Of a stretch of DNA of 64,000 bases, positions 35,387-47,915 are shown in pieces. How positions within the stretch are numbered: the stretch's first letter is position 1; each line of letters begins with the position of its first letter. The notes under the pieces are model-generated. The model had not been told where the DNA came from. It ran no database searches and was given only the letters and a program-made list of their open reading frames with translations. Location of the stretch: contig OX637288.1 of the NCBI GenBank assembly GCA_951799445.1, positions 13,828,501-13,892,500 on the forward strand, in the 5' to 3' direction. This DNA comes from Pseudisothecium myosuroides (taxonomy: Eukaryota > Streptophyta > Bryopsida > Hypnales > Lembophyllaceae). The position numbers were made by a program, and so were the translations under genes.

Positions 35387-36300
35387 CCTTGTGCCGTTGC
35401 TACAGTCAAAATAAAAATAAAAGTTTTTGTTTTTGTTTTTGTTTTATTCATAAAAACTTTGAAATTCAATAACTTTTCCATCCTCGGTCCAAACAACACA
35501 AAGCAAAGTCCGTGCACCCCTCCCCGTCGAGGGCTTTCTGACGATACCAAGAACGTGAATGGAAATACACGGTCCAAGAGATCTCAACGTAACAAACAAA
35601 CAAACCAAACAAACAAACTTAAGGTATGGACTAGCGTAGCCCTCTGTCGTTGTTACAGTCAAAACAAAAATAAAAGCCATTTTTAAAACAAAAAATGACT
35701 CAAAAATCTATAACTTTTCCACTGTAGATCCAAAGGCCACAAAACAAAGCCACAAAAACTTAGAACTTTCCCACCGTACATAGCTCTAAAGTCCAAACGC
35801 CATAAAACAAAGCTCGTGCACCCCTCCTCGCGCAAGGCTTTCCAACAATACCAAAAACATGACCAATTGACACATGGTTCAAAAGATATATGATTTAATA
35901 GAATCTAGCATAATTCAAGGTCCAAAAATAACTCAACAACCGATAATTTTTCCACCGTAGGTCCAAATGCCACGAAACAAAGACCAAGCACCCCTCCTTG
36001 CCAAGGGCTTCCCAACGGTACCAAAAACGTAACATATTGACACACGGTTCAAAAGATACATGATTTAGCATAATTAGTAATTTTTAAGAATCCAACAAAC
36101 TCTAAAATCCATGACTTTCCCATCGTAGGTCCCAACGCCACGAAACTAAGCCCGTGCATCCCTCCTTGCTAAAGGCTTTCCGATGATACCAAATACACCA
36201 CCATGGGACACACGGTTCGAGAGATCTCAATGTAACAAACAAAACAAAATATAACAAAACAAAACAAGAAATCACTTTTTTCTTATTTCCATGCACTCAT
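35387..36300. repeat. Degenerate ~120-150-bp direct repeats
   Basis: At least four diverged copies of one unit: aacttttccaccgtaggtcc, then cgccacaaaacaaagc, then a ccctcc block, then ggctttcc and a caaaaac...ggttcaa...agat end. Copies begin near 35466, 35710-35780, 35948 and 36112, and a distant copy sits near 59470. Leading motif gtgccttgtgccgttgct also repeats. Origin unknown; no ORF. Confidence 0.7.
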
Positions 36301-36719
36301 TCATATAAAATTGATGATTTTGTTCATTTTTTCACTTTACTAGGAAAGGAGAAAAAATGGAGAAAAAGACGACTATGTAACCACCAAAAGTAGAGACCTA
36401 TTTTGAAATGGTACAATTTGTCTACCATGATGGTGGCAAAATAAAAGGGACTCCATATCCTTTGTCCGGTACAATACGGAGAGATAACTTACCATGTATA
36501 TGGTACCCGAATAATTGTGTGCAAGACACAAATGACAAAAGAATGAGTATAAATGATTCTTTGGAAGCCCACAGAATCTACATGGTGAGTAGAGATGATC
36601 ATAGAATGTGTGCAATGAGAGACCATGAGCTAGAGTTTGAAAAAAACAAAGGATGAAATTCCTTGAAGCACCCAATCTAGATCTGATGGATTTTGGTGTA
36701 GTGTATATTTTGTATTATT

Positions 36720-36871
36720 CTTAGTTAAACCTTCCTCTGACACCCCTTCAACAAACTGGGGAGACCTTTACGATTAACTCTAGTAGGGAGGGACTTTTTT
36801 TGATGACACTAGAGTTAATCATAAAGTTGTCCTCTATTTGTGAACCTCTATCAAAGGAAGGTTTAACTAAG
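36720..36871. repeat. 150-bp inverted-repeat element
   Basis: Left end cttagttaaaccttcct is the exact complement of the right end aggaaggtttaactaag, with a matching inner block (acgattaactctagt against actagagttaatca). The sequence left of it, from about 36652, is a diverged copy of the repeat at 43601 and 50047. Confidence 0.75.
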
Positions 36872-37820
36872 AATATAACAAAACAAACACAACACCAAAC
36901 TTAATTAGACCTGAGTTTGTGTTTTTCTCAAACTCCAGCTCTTGGTCCCGTGTTGGCACACTTTACGATTAACTCTACTGTAATTCAAATTTCTTGCCAA
37001 TATTCAAATAACATATGAGGGCCAATTCAAGTGACCCACACAAAAACTGCAGAGCAAACTTTACCGAGGACCAATTCCGTTCAGCATCCCAATTAGGGGG
37101 CCAGACATGAAGAGTAACTGGGAATCACGTATTGACTAAAGAAACACGAGCCCAAGTCAAAGGAAACAAAGACCAACAGCACCGGTTAAACTTATTTCAA
37201 TAGAATGTATTGGAACCCAGCATCAAGTTGCAAATATCTTGCTAAGATTAGGTTGAAAAAATCTCCTCCAGGCATATTCTTCCGTTTGCATTCTTCAACA
37301 TGCCAGGCATATTTGGTTCCCTGATTCTTCAAAAAAAATAAGGTTCCTCCTGTTAAGGTCCTCCTTTACTATTTTTTGGAGCTCATCCTTCTCAGTCGAG
37401 AAAGAAACAGCAGTGCATCCAGGTATGGAGTCAACTCGCCATTCTCAAGCTTGAGGCAAGGAAATAAAATCAATAAAAAAACTCTCAGAAAAATTCTGCT
37501 ACCTGTCAAGATGCTGCCGCTGCACCTTCTTCACAACTCCGAATCTGATACTTATGGAGTATGCGGCCAAAATGGTGGCGAAAAATGGATTGCAGACTCC
37601 AGACTATACGAGAGCAGCCAGAAGTACATTCTTGCTCTGTGGCTTCTCTGCACAACGCATGCCGCAAGTCAGTACAGAAATGCCAAAATCTAAAAATCAC
37701 TGTGTTTTTTTGTGTCACAATTAGCCTCGGGTTAGTTAAACTCCGAAGAAATATGACCTCAGTCTTCCCTAAAAACTGCCGTACAAATGAGCCCTATTGA
37801 ACTTACCGTATTCAGTCATA
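36872..37820. other. Downstream of the phosphatase gene, no gene recognised
   Basis: Presumed 3' untranslated and intergenic sequence of the minus-strand phosphatase gene. Short ORFs at 37376-37720 lie on both strands and show no family resemblance. Confidence 0.4.
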
Positions 37821-40800
37821 TTACCGTGTCCTTCTCACACATATCCGATGCTGGTTTACTTTTGTCAACGGCGAACTTGACATAGTCAGCACCAATTTTA
37901 AGCATTCATCCTTCTGACTATCACTCCACCAACGGGGCTGTGCTTCCGATGACTTCCAGCTGGGATCATTCTGCGCAACTGGCACCCTATACTGCATAGT
38001 AATCTTTACACTACTATTGGGACCTATCACTCCAGCTGCGGGCAAAACCTGCAACACAATCGTTTATATACTCAAACCGGATTCAGAAATCTTAAGTACA
38101 CTCGCTCTGAGATGCTTCTAGAATCTATTCCCTTGTAAAATCTCAAGTATATTTCAGTCTTCTTTCCTTATTTCAATTTCCTGAATTCATAGTCTATATG
38201 CAATCTCGACAAGCTAAAAAGGAATCCTCGTCTAATAAACACCCACCTGAAGCCACTGGGGGAACCCATTGGCACCTCTCAAGATATTTGCTCTGTTGAT
38301 TGAATTCCTGTTAGCTCTGTGATTTCCACAAGGGCAGTCCTCGCCAATATATAGTCCGTCACAACGAACCATGAAGGTAGTCCATGACCGCTTGCTATCG
38401 TTGGTGACAGTGAGATCTGCTTTTGAGTTCTCCAACACAATAGAGTTTCTGTTTACTCTAGTTTGGGGCATGACATTGGATTGCTCCAAAAAACTTAGCA
38501 CTCTTTGGTCATTCATCACGAAGTCACCATATTCACGCCGCCTTGCTGCTTCATCCAGGACCAAGAAGACACTGCACAGGCTTATGATCACTATCTAGTG
38601 CCTCCATGCAAGCGTCGTATCTGCATGACAAGAAAAAAGAAACATCAATGAGACCTGTAGGATAGGGACATTATGTATGCTGAGTCTTGTAGAAGTCGTT
38701 GCTCAATCATACGCTTGATAAAAATCAAACAAACAACTATGAGTGTGCATGTTGAAATTACACGCACTGGACCCGTTTACCTTAATACTGCTGCTTGAGC
38801 AGGATGCGTTAACGAGGTCGATGTAGCACTACTACTACCATCAAAGCTGTCACGAAAGATAACTCGGTCACAATAAGCTGGAACTCTCTTTTTCTCACTT
38901 GTATCATAAACTGCAATATCAACAATCACGAAAACCACGATTAATATTGTCACAGCTAGAAAGAAAATCAATGAACACAATATACAGATTTTGTCACAAG
39001 CATAGATAGAATAAAAACTCACCTTCAGTTCCACGATCAAACTTCTATGTCGGAGAAAATGATATGCCAGCTTCTCGCATGCCAGGGAAGGTCCTACCAC
39101 TGGTCATCTCAATCCTTAACTGATCCTTCATAAGAAGCATATCATAGCGTTTTTCATTGATCCACCTAATCGCTTGTTCATATGCCGTGTCAATTCTGTA
39201 ATTGAAGTCTCCAAACCATACGAGAATGTCTGTATCTGACAGCTCAGGCATTGTCACCTCAGGTGTGAACTCTTGTTCTTGCACAAAAGCTCAACAGTTT
39301 CAACCTCCCGGCAACAAAAATGTAACAAGCTCTGAAGTTTATTTTGACAGTCAGGACTCGACTTACCGTGTACAAAGAAATATCTCCTTCTACCATGCTT
39401 TCTTGGCTGTCTGCATTGTACGAAAATCTTCGACTATGCCCACGAAGCAACATCGAGCCTGCCTCATTCACGAAGATAAACAAATTAGAGCATTTCCGTT
39501 GACACAGTAGCAGATTTTACAACATGTATTAGTTACTGAAAAAAACAATGAAAGACATAAATATTTGGAGAAAGGTGTAAATACTTTAGATTTCCAAAGA
39601 AGATTGGTACGCACCTCCACCACCAAAAGCCACAGTGCTTGGCTTAGGCCCAAGGTCATCTGATTATAACAGTAATCAAAATCCGAGTTTCTACTCGAAA
39701 CTTTCTCCATATGTGCAGCAAAATGACTATTCACGAGACAAATTGTCCTCCGAAATGCAGATAGTTTTGACACCAACTGCTCCCTGATTAACAAAAATAC
39801 AAATACCTCTTAGTAAGGAATTTTCAAGACTCCACATATAACCAAAACTTGGACATAGTAACTTCAACAAGCATTTACGATCTACATGCACCCAAAACTT
39901 GTAACCATGGGTTAGGTACTTAAAAGAAAAACAACGTGAAACCGTACCTTGTTACCAAAAGTTCGCCCAAATCCGCAAGGAACCGCCGCAGCGTCCACGT
40001 CTCCAACAAATTGCCGGATATTACTCTTTAACCTGTACATCAAAGCCAAATTCGCGACATCAGGTATCTAACTAGTACTGTTATCAAGAAAAAGCCATGA
40101 AATAATAACGAGACCCGAATACCCAAAGAGAGGTTACTACTTTTATGATATTGCATCCAAGCAAGTAGAGAGAACAGAGAAAATAAAACAAGGAAAAATT
40201 AAGTCAACTTCTTTAAGCGAGAAGGTTACCAATCAACTCAATACGACGAAAATGGAGTGAAAAGTTTCCAAATTAAAGGACTCACCAAACTCCAACAAGG
40301 AGTCCAGCCAGCTGTCGGTCCCCAATCCGCTCAAAATCTTTGCCCTCCCCAATGACAGACCCGATGTTATCCAGCCACCATTGCCCGTTTGCACTTCCCT
40401 TATCCAGAAGTCCCACCCCCACCTGCATAAAATACTCAACCCGTTCATTGATGCACTTACTAGATCGAAATAATTAATAATCTTTCACCTATGCGATCCC
40501 TGGGGCGGGGCAAATAGCTTCAAGAAATGAACGTATGAGTGTGCAAGTTACTAGAGGTTGTAAACTCACAGTCTCTTTCAACGGCAGCCAAACCTATAGA
40601 ACCTGCTCCCATCTCCATCTCTTGCAGTCCAATACATACCAAGCTAGCATCAGCTGCAGGCTCCTCCAGCCAGACTCGGAGAGCTTCAGGAGAAGCTTTC
40701 TCTTGGCTTACGTTCCAAGTTCTAGCAAAGATCCTTAGGAGGCCACAGAACGAAAAAAATTTCAATTCTAGATGGCACGAAACAAGATCGTCATGAGAAT

Positions 40801-43221
40801 ATTTATTTAAAAAAGACTAAAGAAGATGCTTATCAAGTACTCGTTTCAACTGTAAATTCCAGAAAGTGGTCGCAATATCAGGTCAATGGTATTAGGCCAT
40901 ACCTGAGGTGGCGCTTCTGTGTGAACTTATCAGAACGTTTGGAGAGCTCCTCTTGGATGAGGGTATCTAGAGTACTTAAGGATGCCACATGCCAACCTAG
41001 GATTCCACCATAATACAGATAAATACAGATAAATACAGATAAATACAGATAAATACAGATAAGCTCAGCACGTGAGTTCAAGTCATGACTTAGTCCTTCC
41101 TCAATCCTTTCTACAAGATTAAGCACTTCAAAGAAGCACGTCAGCATTGTAATTAACATAACCCTGACTCACAACATGACCGATCTCTGCGTCAGAAAAC
41201 AGTTCTATATAATACCATAACATAGAAACATAATCTTTTCTTATTATCAACAGGACGTAGAACCACAATTCACCTCAAAAGACGCTAAACAATGAATCGG
41301 AGAGTACAGATGAATAATTCACCTCGATCCTTCCATTGGCAAATCCCACCCACAACCGACTTCCAACAGCTAGCAAACACTTCACTGTCACTGGGGTAAG
41401 CAGCACCTCACGTTGGCGATTGCCTTCACTATTCCACTGTACAAGTTGACCATTACCAAAGCCACCCCAAACGGTACCATCTTCTGAGACAGCTAATGTT
41501 TCCAAACGCCTGGCTTTCTCTTGCCCAATCTGCCTGCTGCTCGACGAACAGCGTCCGCTGCACCCATGAATGCAATTCTAGATCGTTGCAACCAGCCCAT
41601 GTTCTTTTCTTTCCTCAACAATTTTTCCTCTAACAAGGATTCAGGGCTTTGTGCAAATTCTGGACTCGGCAAGTTGGTTTGCGCTTCAAAAGAATAAACA
41701 ATTTCTCGTGCTCGAGCATCTCTGCAAACGGAAAACAAGACTTAACCTCAATAGTAAACGCACATATTAAAAGAGACGGAAAAGTCATTGGTAGCAGCAA
41801 AAGGGTTCGAAGGCAAAGCCTTTTGAAAATATGGCAATAGAATGGATGTCCAGTTACCAAAGTGTTATGAAATAGATGCCTGCACACCAAACCCGCCCAG
41901 CGGAATGTTCAGCCAAAAGAACGCGCACTTCTGTTTGCGACGGATTGTTTCCCCCCAAAGGTCCATGAACGAGCACAAACGATTTGGCCAGAGCATCGCC
42001 AACTTCAGGATAGCCCTCGGCAGCTCTTTGCAAAGAACGGGATGTCACTTCGCAAGGCCAAGCCTTGATTTGTCCATTCTCTGACCCCGTCCAGAGCTCA
42101 CCTGCATAGAGAAAACCCAAGGTATGCAAATTGACATTAAATAATTTCTGTTTGCCTTCTTGGACTGCGATGGAGAAATGTCTAAATATTCAACGTGTCT
42201 TTGAAGACCCTATACAATGAGCAAATCCGAATGCACTTGCATGCCTACTATAGGAACAGCTCTTCTGCAACACACAACAATCCCATATGCCAATGAATCA
42301 ACAGAAGTTTATGAATTCCATCATTTCTGATGACAACGTCCACGAGAAAAAAAGACCCCATTCAACTGCATCTGGACTCACCATATGACGTAATTGTGAT
42401 GGCAGTCACCGGTGCCTGATGTGCATCCCAGACCAAGGCATGATCAATTAGATCTCTTTTCTGAGGGTCTCCACTACGAATGTTGAGAGGCCAAGCTCTC
42501 ACCTTGCCATCTCTATGACCAGTCCAGACGACTTGATTGCCAGTGTCCATAGCTAGACATAGAGTGGGCCCTGAGGGAAGAACAGTATAACTAGCAGCGT
42601 CCTCATCTCCCAGGGGATTATTACCACCTTCACTGCAACTGCTGCAAGCAGCCTCTAAGTCCCAGACCTTCAGCCCGTGATCAAAGGCTGCCCATACAGA
42701 AGTGTCAGTACACATTATCGTCCGTATTGATTGATTCACTTCCTTGAGTTTCAACGGACGAGGATGGAGATCCAAGGCAACCGGGTTCCCCGCATGGAAG
42801 ATTTCCCTCGTCGGTGCTCGATAAACACCCCTTCCTCCTCCAGCAGCCAGAAACTCGAGTTTCTGCCTTTTGCTACTTGATGAACTAGCCCAAGAAGAAG
42901 ACTGAGATTCAGGCAGATTCGATGCTGGAAAACCAACCGCGTCGTTGGCATTCCCTGTCACCGGCTCAAACGGGTCCACGTTCGAAGTTGGTGTTGTTGC
43001 AGTGAACAATACCTCGAATCCAAACGGATCCTTTGGTGTGGCTGAAATGTAAAGCTCGTCTGTCGTCCAACTGAACGATCGACCACCTGGGTAGCAGGAG
43101 CATGATTTTCTCCCGAGCTTTGGTCATCCATCCCGAAATCAATCAAGGGTGGCTCGGCGGCAGCAGAAGCTCCACCCGATGATGAGCCCCCTTTCGGCAT
43201 CCCCGACGTGCCGGAATGCAT
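37821..43221 (-). pseudogene. FRA3-type WD40 / inositol polyphosphate 5-phosphatase, frame-broken
   Basis: Exons on the minus strand: 42382-43221, 41858-42101, 41323-41721, 40903-~41010, 40570-40733, 40286-40422, 39948-40032, ~39612-39786, 39367-39458, 39023-39277, 38781-38910, 38247-38620, 37821-38048. The N-terminal half has WD40 blades (SVWAAFDHGLKVWDL, TGHRDGKVRAWPL); the C-terminal half has type II 5-phosphatase signatures (ARTWNVSQ, CLVNSHFAAH, WFGDFNYRID, VPAYCDRVIFRDS, DSDHKPV). Plant FRA3-like enzymes remove the 5-phosphate from phosphoinositides or inositol phosphates, affecting actin and wall formation. Splice borders are good, but single-base indels break the frame in exon 1, exon 3 and twice in exon 8, a 2-nt loss is likely in exon 12, a TAG (39045-39047) replaces the expected Tyr after PT, and one WD exon is missing between exons 3 and 4. 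Recent pseudogene, or local assembly errors. Confidence 0.85.
41011..41060. repeat. 10-bp minisatellite at the missing-exon site
   Basis: Five units of aaatacagat (first unit one base changed), immediately upstream of exon 4 on the minus strand. The exon that should precede it, encoding about 35 residues of a WD blade, is not found between 41060 and 41323. Confidence 0.9.
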
Positions 43222-43600
43222 TGTCCTCTTCTAATACTAAAATCCGTGAGAATTCAACCCGAATTCACTTGGAAGGCTTGTATCCCAATCGACTACCGAT
43301 TCTCATCCGTGACCAGCTGTTGCATGACCGAGTGCCACGCTTCAATCAAAATCAATTAGGTCATTTTCGTATCCATCCACACCAGCTCTTTCGCACACTT
43401 GATCGCAGTCACTCTGCATCTCTGATCCGATCAACTGCTCACAGTGCGAGCAATTCCGCATCTGGATCGCTACAACTGAACGACTTGTTCGACTCAATTT
43501 TGTGTTTTGTTTTTAAATTTTGAGAAAGTGCTGGGATTGCGATCACTTAAAATTTGGTGAAGCATTTTGAGAAAGTGCTAGGATTTCATAAAGTTTCTGC
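43222..43600. other. Presumed promoter and 5' leader of the phosphatase gene
   Basis: Higher in G+C than its surroundings up to about 43500, as expected for a gene 5' end, then a short duplicated block (gagaaagtgct twice at 43523 and 43570). No TATA box can be assigned with confidence. Confidence 0.4.
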
Positions 43601-44064
43601 AACGAGGGAGTAGGAGCTAGAATTTGAGAAAAATATAGGACGAAACTCCTTGAAGCAACAAAACTGAATCTAATAGAGTTTGATGATGTTTTTTTTGTTT
43701 TATTCATAGTTAAACTTTCCTATTAAAAAAAATTCTACAAATTGGGGTTCACTTTGTAATTAACTTTCTTGTATTTCTACATTCATTCATTGTTCGGATT
43801 GAAAAAAACTTTTTATTATATTCATGCACTTTTTCATCCAAACTTGGCTAATTCATCCACATTTTAATTAGAAATGAAATTTTCTAGCAAAGAAAGATTA
43901 CTTTTATCTGGTGAAAAGTAGAGATCTGTTTTGAAATGGTGCAATCTAGCCCCATGGTGCCCCACAAAAAAAGGTTAGTTGGGCTTGTTGCTAAAAAAAT
44001 CAATTCAATGTACTGGTACATTGATATGTTGAGTGAGCCTTCTATCTTGCTTGAGATCTTGGTT
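43601..44064. repeat. Dispersed repeat, copy 1 (other copy 50047-50465)
   Basis: About 460 bp shared with 50047-50465 in direct orientation. Shared landmarks: aaactccttgaagcaa, acaaattggggttcacttt, gtgcaatctagccccatggt and gatcttggtttaacc. A third, diverged partial copy precedes 36720. Non-coding. Confidence 0.8.
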
Positions 44065-44233
44065 TAACCTTGAAAGCACAAGGCTTGTGACCACTTTTTA
44101 AACTTTACAACTTGTTTGCCTTAGAAACTCCCATTTTGCAACTCTATATGCAAGAAATTTCCTTAATTTATTTTTCAAAGATGAAATCAAATGTTTTTTA
44201 GAAGTTGGAAAATTTTCAAATGTTTTCGCATTA

Positions 44234-44453
44234 AGGTAGAGGCACCCAACGGCGTCCATGTACCGGTATTCAATGCCGTCCTTTTTTAGGAAGGGGCATC
44301 ATTTTAAAATGCAATTCTAAGTGGACCATACATGGCAGTAAAAAATTAATAAGCTATGTTTGATATGTCTACATTTACGTTCTAAAATGACGCTTGATCT
44401 TTCCTAGAAAGAGATGGCATTGGGTACAAAGACGCTTTAGGGTGACTCTACCT
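44234..44453. mobile_element. TA-flanked MITE (AGGTA family), 220 bp
   Basis: Ends AGGTAGAGGCACCC and, reverse complemented, AGGTAGAGTCACCC, flanked by TA (44232-44233, 44454-44455). The inverted ends extend inward (gcgtccatgtacc near the left, gggtacaaagacgc near the right). Confidence 0.7.
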
Positions 44454-44455
44454 TA

Positions 44456-46860
44456 ATTTGAAATTATCATAAAGTTTTGAATAAAAAAAAAATAATAATT
44501 CATATCAAATCAAAATGCACTTTAAATATCTAAATTTTTTACTATATATAATATAGAACATTATGATAAATGAAATTATCGTCTCTCTCAACTTTAAAAA
44601 TCAACAAACTGTAGCTATAGGGTAAAACTTCAAGAAGTTTGAAATTTTTGAATTATAAAAGTACTTTATAGTATATAACATTATAAGATATAGAATTTTT
44701 TTATATTAGTCTATATTCAGAAATGTGGATATAGATCGTCACCTTCAAACTTCATTAGAATGATCAATTTTGGAAAATTTTCAAATTTTTCAATTAGAGT
44801 GGAAACTAGATTTTATAAGTTCTAGCTTGTTGGTCTTGTTCAAAACAAAACAAAATCATTTTGGAAGTGAAAATCAAGTTTGAAGGAAAAAAATTTCAAA
44901 GTATTGAACTACACTATATGGATGTAGGTCTTTTTTATATGGCATGTAATACATTTTAACAACTTTTGCACCTATTTTTTTATCTGAATATTAGTCATAA
45001 AATGATCTTTTTGAATTTGACTCCAATTATAAATTGAAGATCATTATGTCTAATTTCCATTCCAAATTGAAATTTTGAAAAGTTCCTAAAATAAAATATT
45101 CTATTGAAATTTGAGCTTTGGATCTATAATTATAGAGTATTGATTTTCTAATTCTAGAATGACATGGTAAAAAAAAATATAACATATTGTTCCATATTTT
45201 AATATATATGTATGGAAAAAAAAATAGATTTTTTAAGCATATTTTGTATTTGATATGAATTATTTCTATTTTTTCTTCATAAAAGATACATAATTACATC
45301 TCTAAAAAGGCGTGTTTATAAAACATGAATTATAGAAGTCATGTAATCACATCTTTGAAAATAAAAAATAAAAAATTTTAAGCATATAGAGTTGCAAAAT
45401 GGAAGCATAGAGAGAAAGGAACTTTGAAGTTTGGAAAAGAGGTTATAGCCCATTCTTTCATAGTTAATCCTAAAAGGACACAATCCTCCCATAATTATGT
45501 TAGTCACCAAAATATTCCAATTATTGGACCAATAACTGCATTCTTTGTTTCTACATTTAACAATCAAAAGTTATACATTAGACTTTTAAGCAATTGTACA
45601 GGGTTAACCTTAGAAAGACAAAATAAATGCGGATATTTATTTTATGCCCTTTGGATGGTCAACTAGGTTTTGAGCATATTGAAGAATATTTAAATGTTTT
45701 CATTTGATTTTGTGTGCAACATTATTAATACTATATCACATCATTGAGTTGATTTTAAGACATTTTAGTTGTTTTTTGATTTTATAGGATTGTTTATAAA
45801 AAAAATGTTACATTATCTAGTGTATTTCAATATTGAGAGCTTCTTTCTCTAAAACTTGATTTTGACATTCAAAACAGTTTTTTTTACTTTTGAGCAAAAC
45901 TAACTAACAAAATGAAGCTTTTGAAGTGCAGTGTCTATCCCACTTAGAAATTTTGAAAAATTCCTTAAAATAAGCATATCAGTGAAGTTTAAAGTTGAGG
46001 ATCTATAACCACATTTTTGAATATATAGAGTGACTTGGAAGTTTTCTTTATACTAAATGTTCTATACTACAATTTATATCTGTTTTGAAAAATTTAGATT
46101 TTTTGAAAATGATTTGTATTTCATATGATTTTTTTGCATTTTTTTTTCAAAAATTCATGGTAATTTGAAATTCTTACAAAAAAATTTGAAAATTTTGTTG
46201 CGGATATTAGACATATAATTCAGCTTTGAAAAATAAAACCAAAAAAATTCAATAATAAATAGAAAAAAAATGGACGATACAAAATGAAGGACTTTCAAGT
46301 TTGACTATAGAGTTATAGGCTCCATCCTTCAAGGATTAACCTTGTAATGATAGGCTAGTCACCTTGAAAATCAATCTTTTGGTATAGTCTGAATTAGTAT
46401 TCACAAATTTGGCTAAATTTCATGAAAATTTTACTTGAAAACCTTGTAGCTTCATGCCCATTGAAAATGAAGGGCTTAAATCACGTCATTTTTGCTACAT
46501 TCCGCATCTTAATTGACATTAGGAAATTGAAGTGCAAAAGATTTGGTAGGTAGGGAAAACAAGTTGATTTCCATGCATCTACAAGGTCATAGAATTGTTT
46601 TGGGCCATGCATTTGGAGTCACGGGGGCTTAATTTGGACTATCCATGTAGCTTAACTATTCTCAATCTTGGATCCCTTACCTTAGAGCATTTAATCCTTT
46701 CTATCCTTTACTTCCTTGTGGCATCGCCTTTATTTTTCTTTTCCACCTTAGATCTTGGAATAAGGTAGGAGTCCCTAAAACAACTCACACACTATAAACA
46801 CTCTTTAATATAGAGGTGTATGTTGCTTTCTTTGATGTATTTATATGTCAATGCACTAAC
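44456..46860. other. Intergenic AT-rich repeat-derived sequence, no gene
   Basis: Very AT-rich. Two blocks look like diverged copies of each other (ttgaagttt..gttatag around 45425 and 46295, each followed by ggttaac or gattaac), suggesting old transposon remnants. No coding sequence. Confidence 0.5.
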
Positions 46861-46863
46861 AAT

Positions 46864-47084
46864 CACTATAAGAGAAAGGGGTGTTTTAAGTGAGTTTTTA
46901 AGTAGTGTCCTAGACACATGATTTTAAGTAATGACCTTTAGGGAGATTTTTAGCAAAATTTGACTTAAAACACATGTTTTTAAGTCAAATTTTGCTAAAA
47001 ATCTCCTTAAAGGTCATTACTTAAAATCATGTGTCTAGGACACTACTTAAAAACTCACTTAAAACACCCCTTTCTCTTGTAGTG
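46864..47084. mobile_element. CACTA-ended near-perfect palindromic MITE
   Basis: 221 bp, starts CACTATAAGAGAAAGGGGTG and ends with the complement CACCCCTTTCTCTTGTAGTG. AAT occurs on both sides (46861-46863 and 47085-47087), a 3-bp target duplication as in the CACTA superfamily. The two ~110-bp arms are nearly perfect complements with essentially no loop. Confidence 0.85.
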
Positions 47085-47087
47085 AAT

Positions 47088-47915
47088 GAACATATTAAGG
47101 GACATATAAACACTTTTAGTGCTATATGTAATTCCAACTTCAATATTCATAACTAATTTTATGAAGGTCCAAAAATATGAATCAACTTGGATTAGATGTC
47201 AGTTCCATTTTTTCTCACAAGTAAAACCAAGAAAATAATTAAAAAAGTTGCAACATTTTTTATACAAAAACTTTTGACATTGGCAAAATGTCAAACTGAA
47301 AAATAAAATAATAGCACTTTTGTTTCACAAACCATTTTTTATGATAGCCTTATATATGGAAAATTAAAAATGCAGCCACTTTACTACCAAACTAAAAACT
47401 CCATTGCCAACTCCATTTTAGAATACCATACCTTGCTAGCAACTTTGGCAGAAAGTAATTCTAATAATTCTTGCCTAATTTTTAAAGAATCTATCCCCCT
47501 ATCTTGCCTAATTTGGAAATTGCAATTGATTGAGGAAGAATCACAATATCCTTCAATCTCTAGAAACATGAGATGGCCATTTATGGCAATCTTGTCTCAA
47601 TATTCTACACATTTTATAAACAAATAACCTCTTATCTTCTTTGAAGCCATTAAATGAAGTATCCAAACCTTATTGAATGCCTATACCTTGTTCAATTTTA
47701 AATGGTTGTCTAAATAGCGTAAATTAAATTTTAGTCTTGCCTACCCTTTTTTTAAAACTATAATTAAATAGTAGGCACTCAAGTGCCTAAGCTACTAGTA
47801 ATTAAAGTGCAACAATTTCACTATGTGGCAAAATTTTCACCTATCCCTATAGGTCTATATAAATTCGGAATACTTTTAAAAATTGAATTTGAGAGCATTG
47901 GTGTGAATCATTTGC
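47088..47915. other. Intergenic, no gene seen
   Basis: AT-rich. The ORFs around 47370-47630 overlap on both strands and resemble no family. Confidence 0.45.

Noticed and set aside
35267..35686. 139-codon plus-strand ORF overlapping the phosphorylase relic
   Set aside because: It is antisense to the phosphorylase exon and then runs through the degenerate repeat array; low-complexity KIKIKVFVFVF and QTNQTN stretches reflect repeats.
37376..37720. ORFs on both strands downstream of the phosphatase gene
   Set aside because: The last recognisable phosphatase exon ends in a stop at 37821, as expected for the family C-terminus, and these ORFs show no resemblance to it.
44060..46340. Possible TTAA element starting TTAACCTTGAAAGCAC
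   Set aside because: The left end resembles the TTAA family, but the candidate right ends at 45603 and 46330 do not form a matching inverted terminus.
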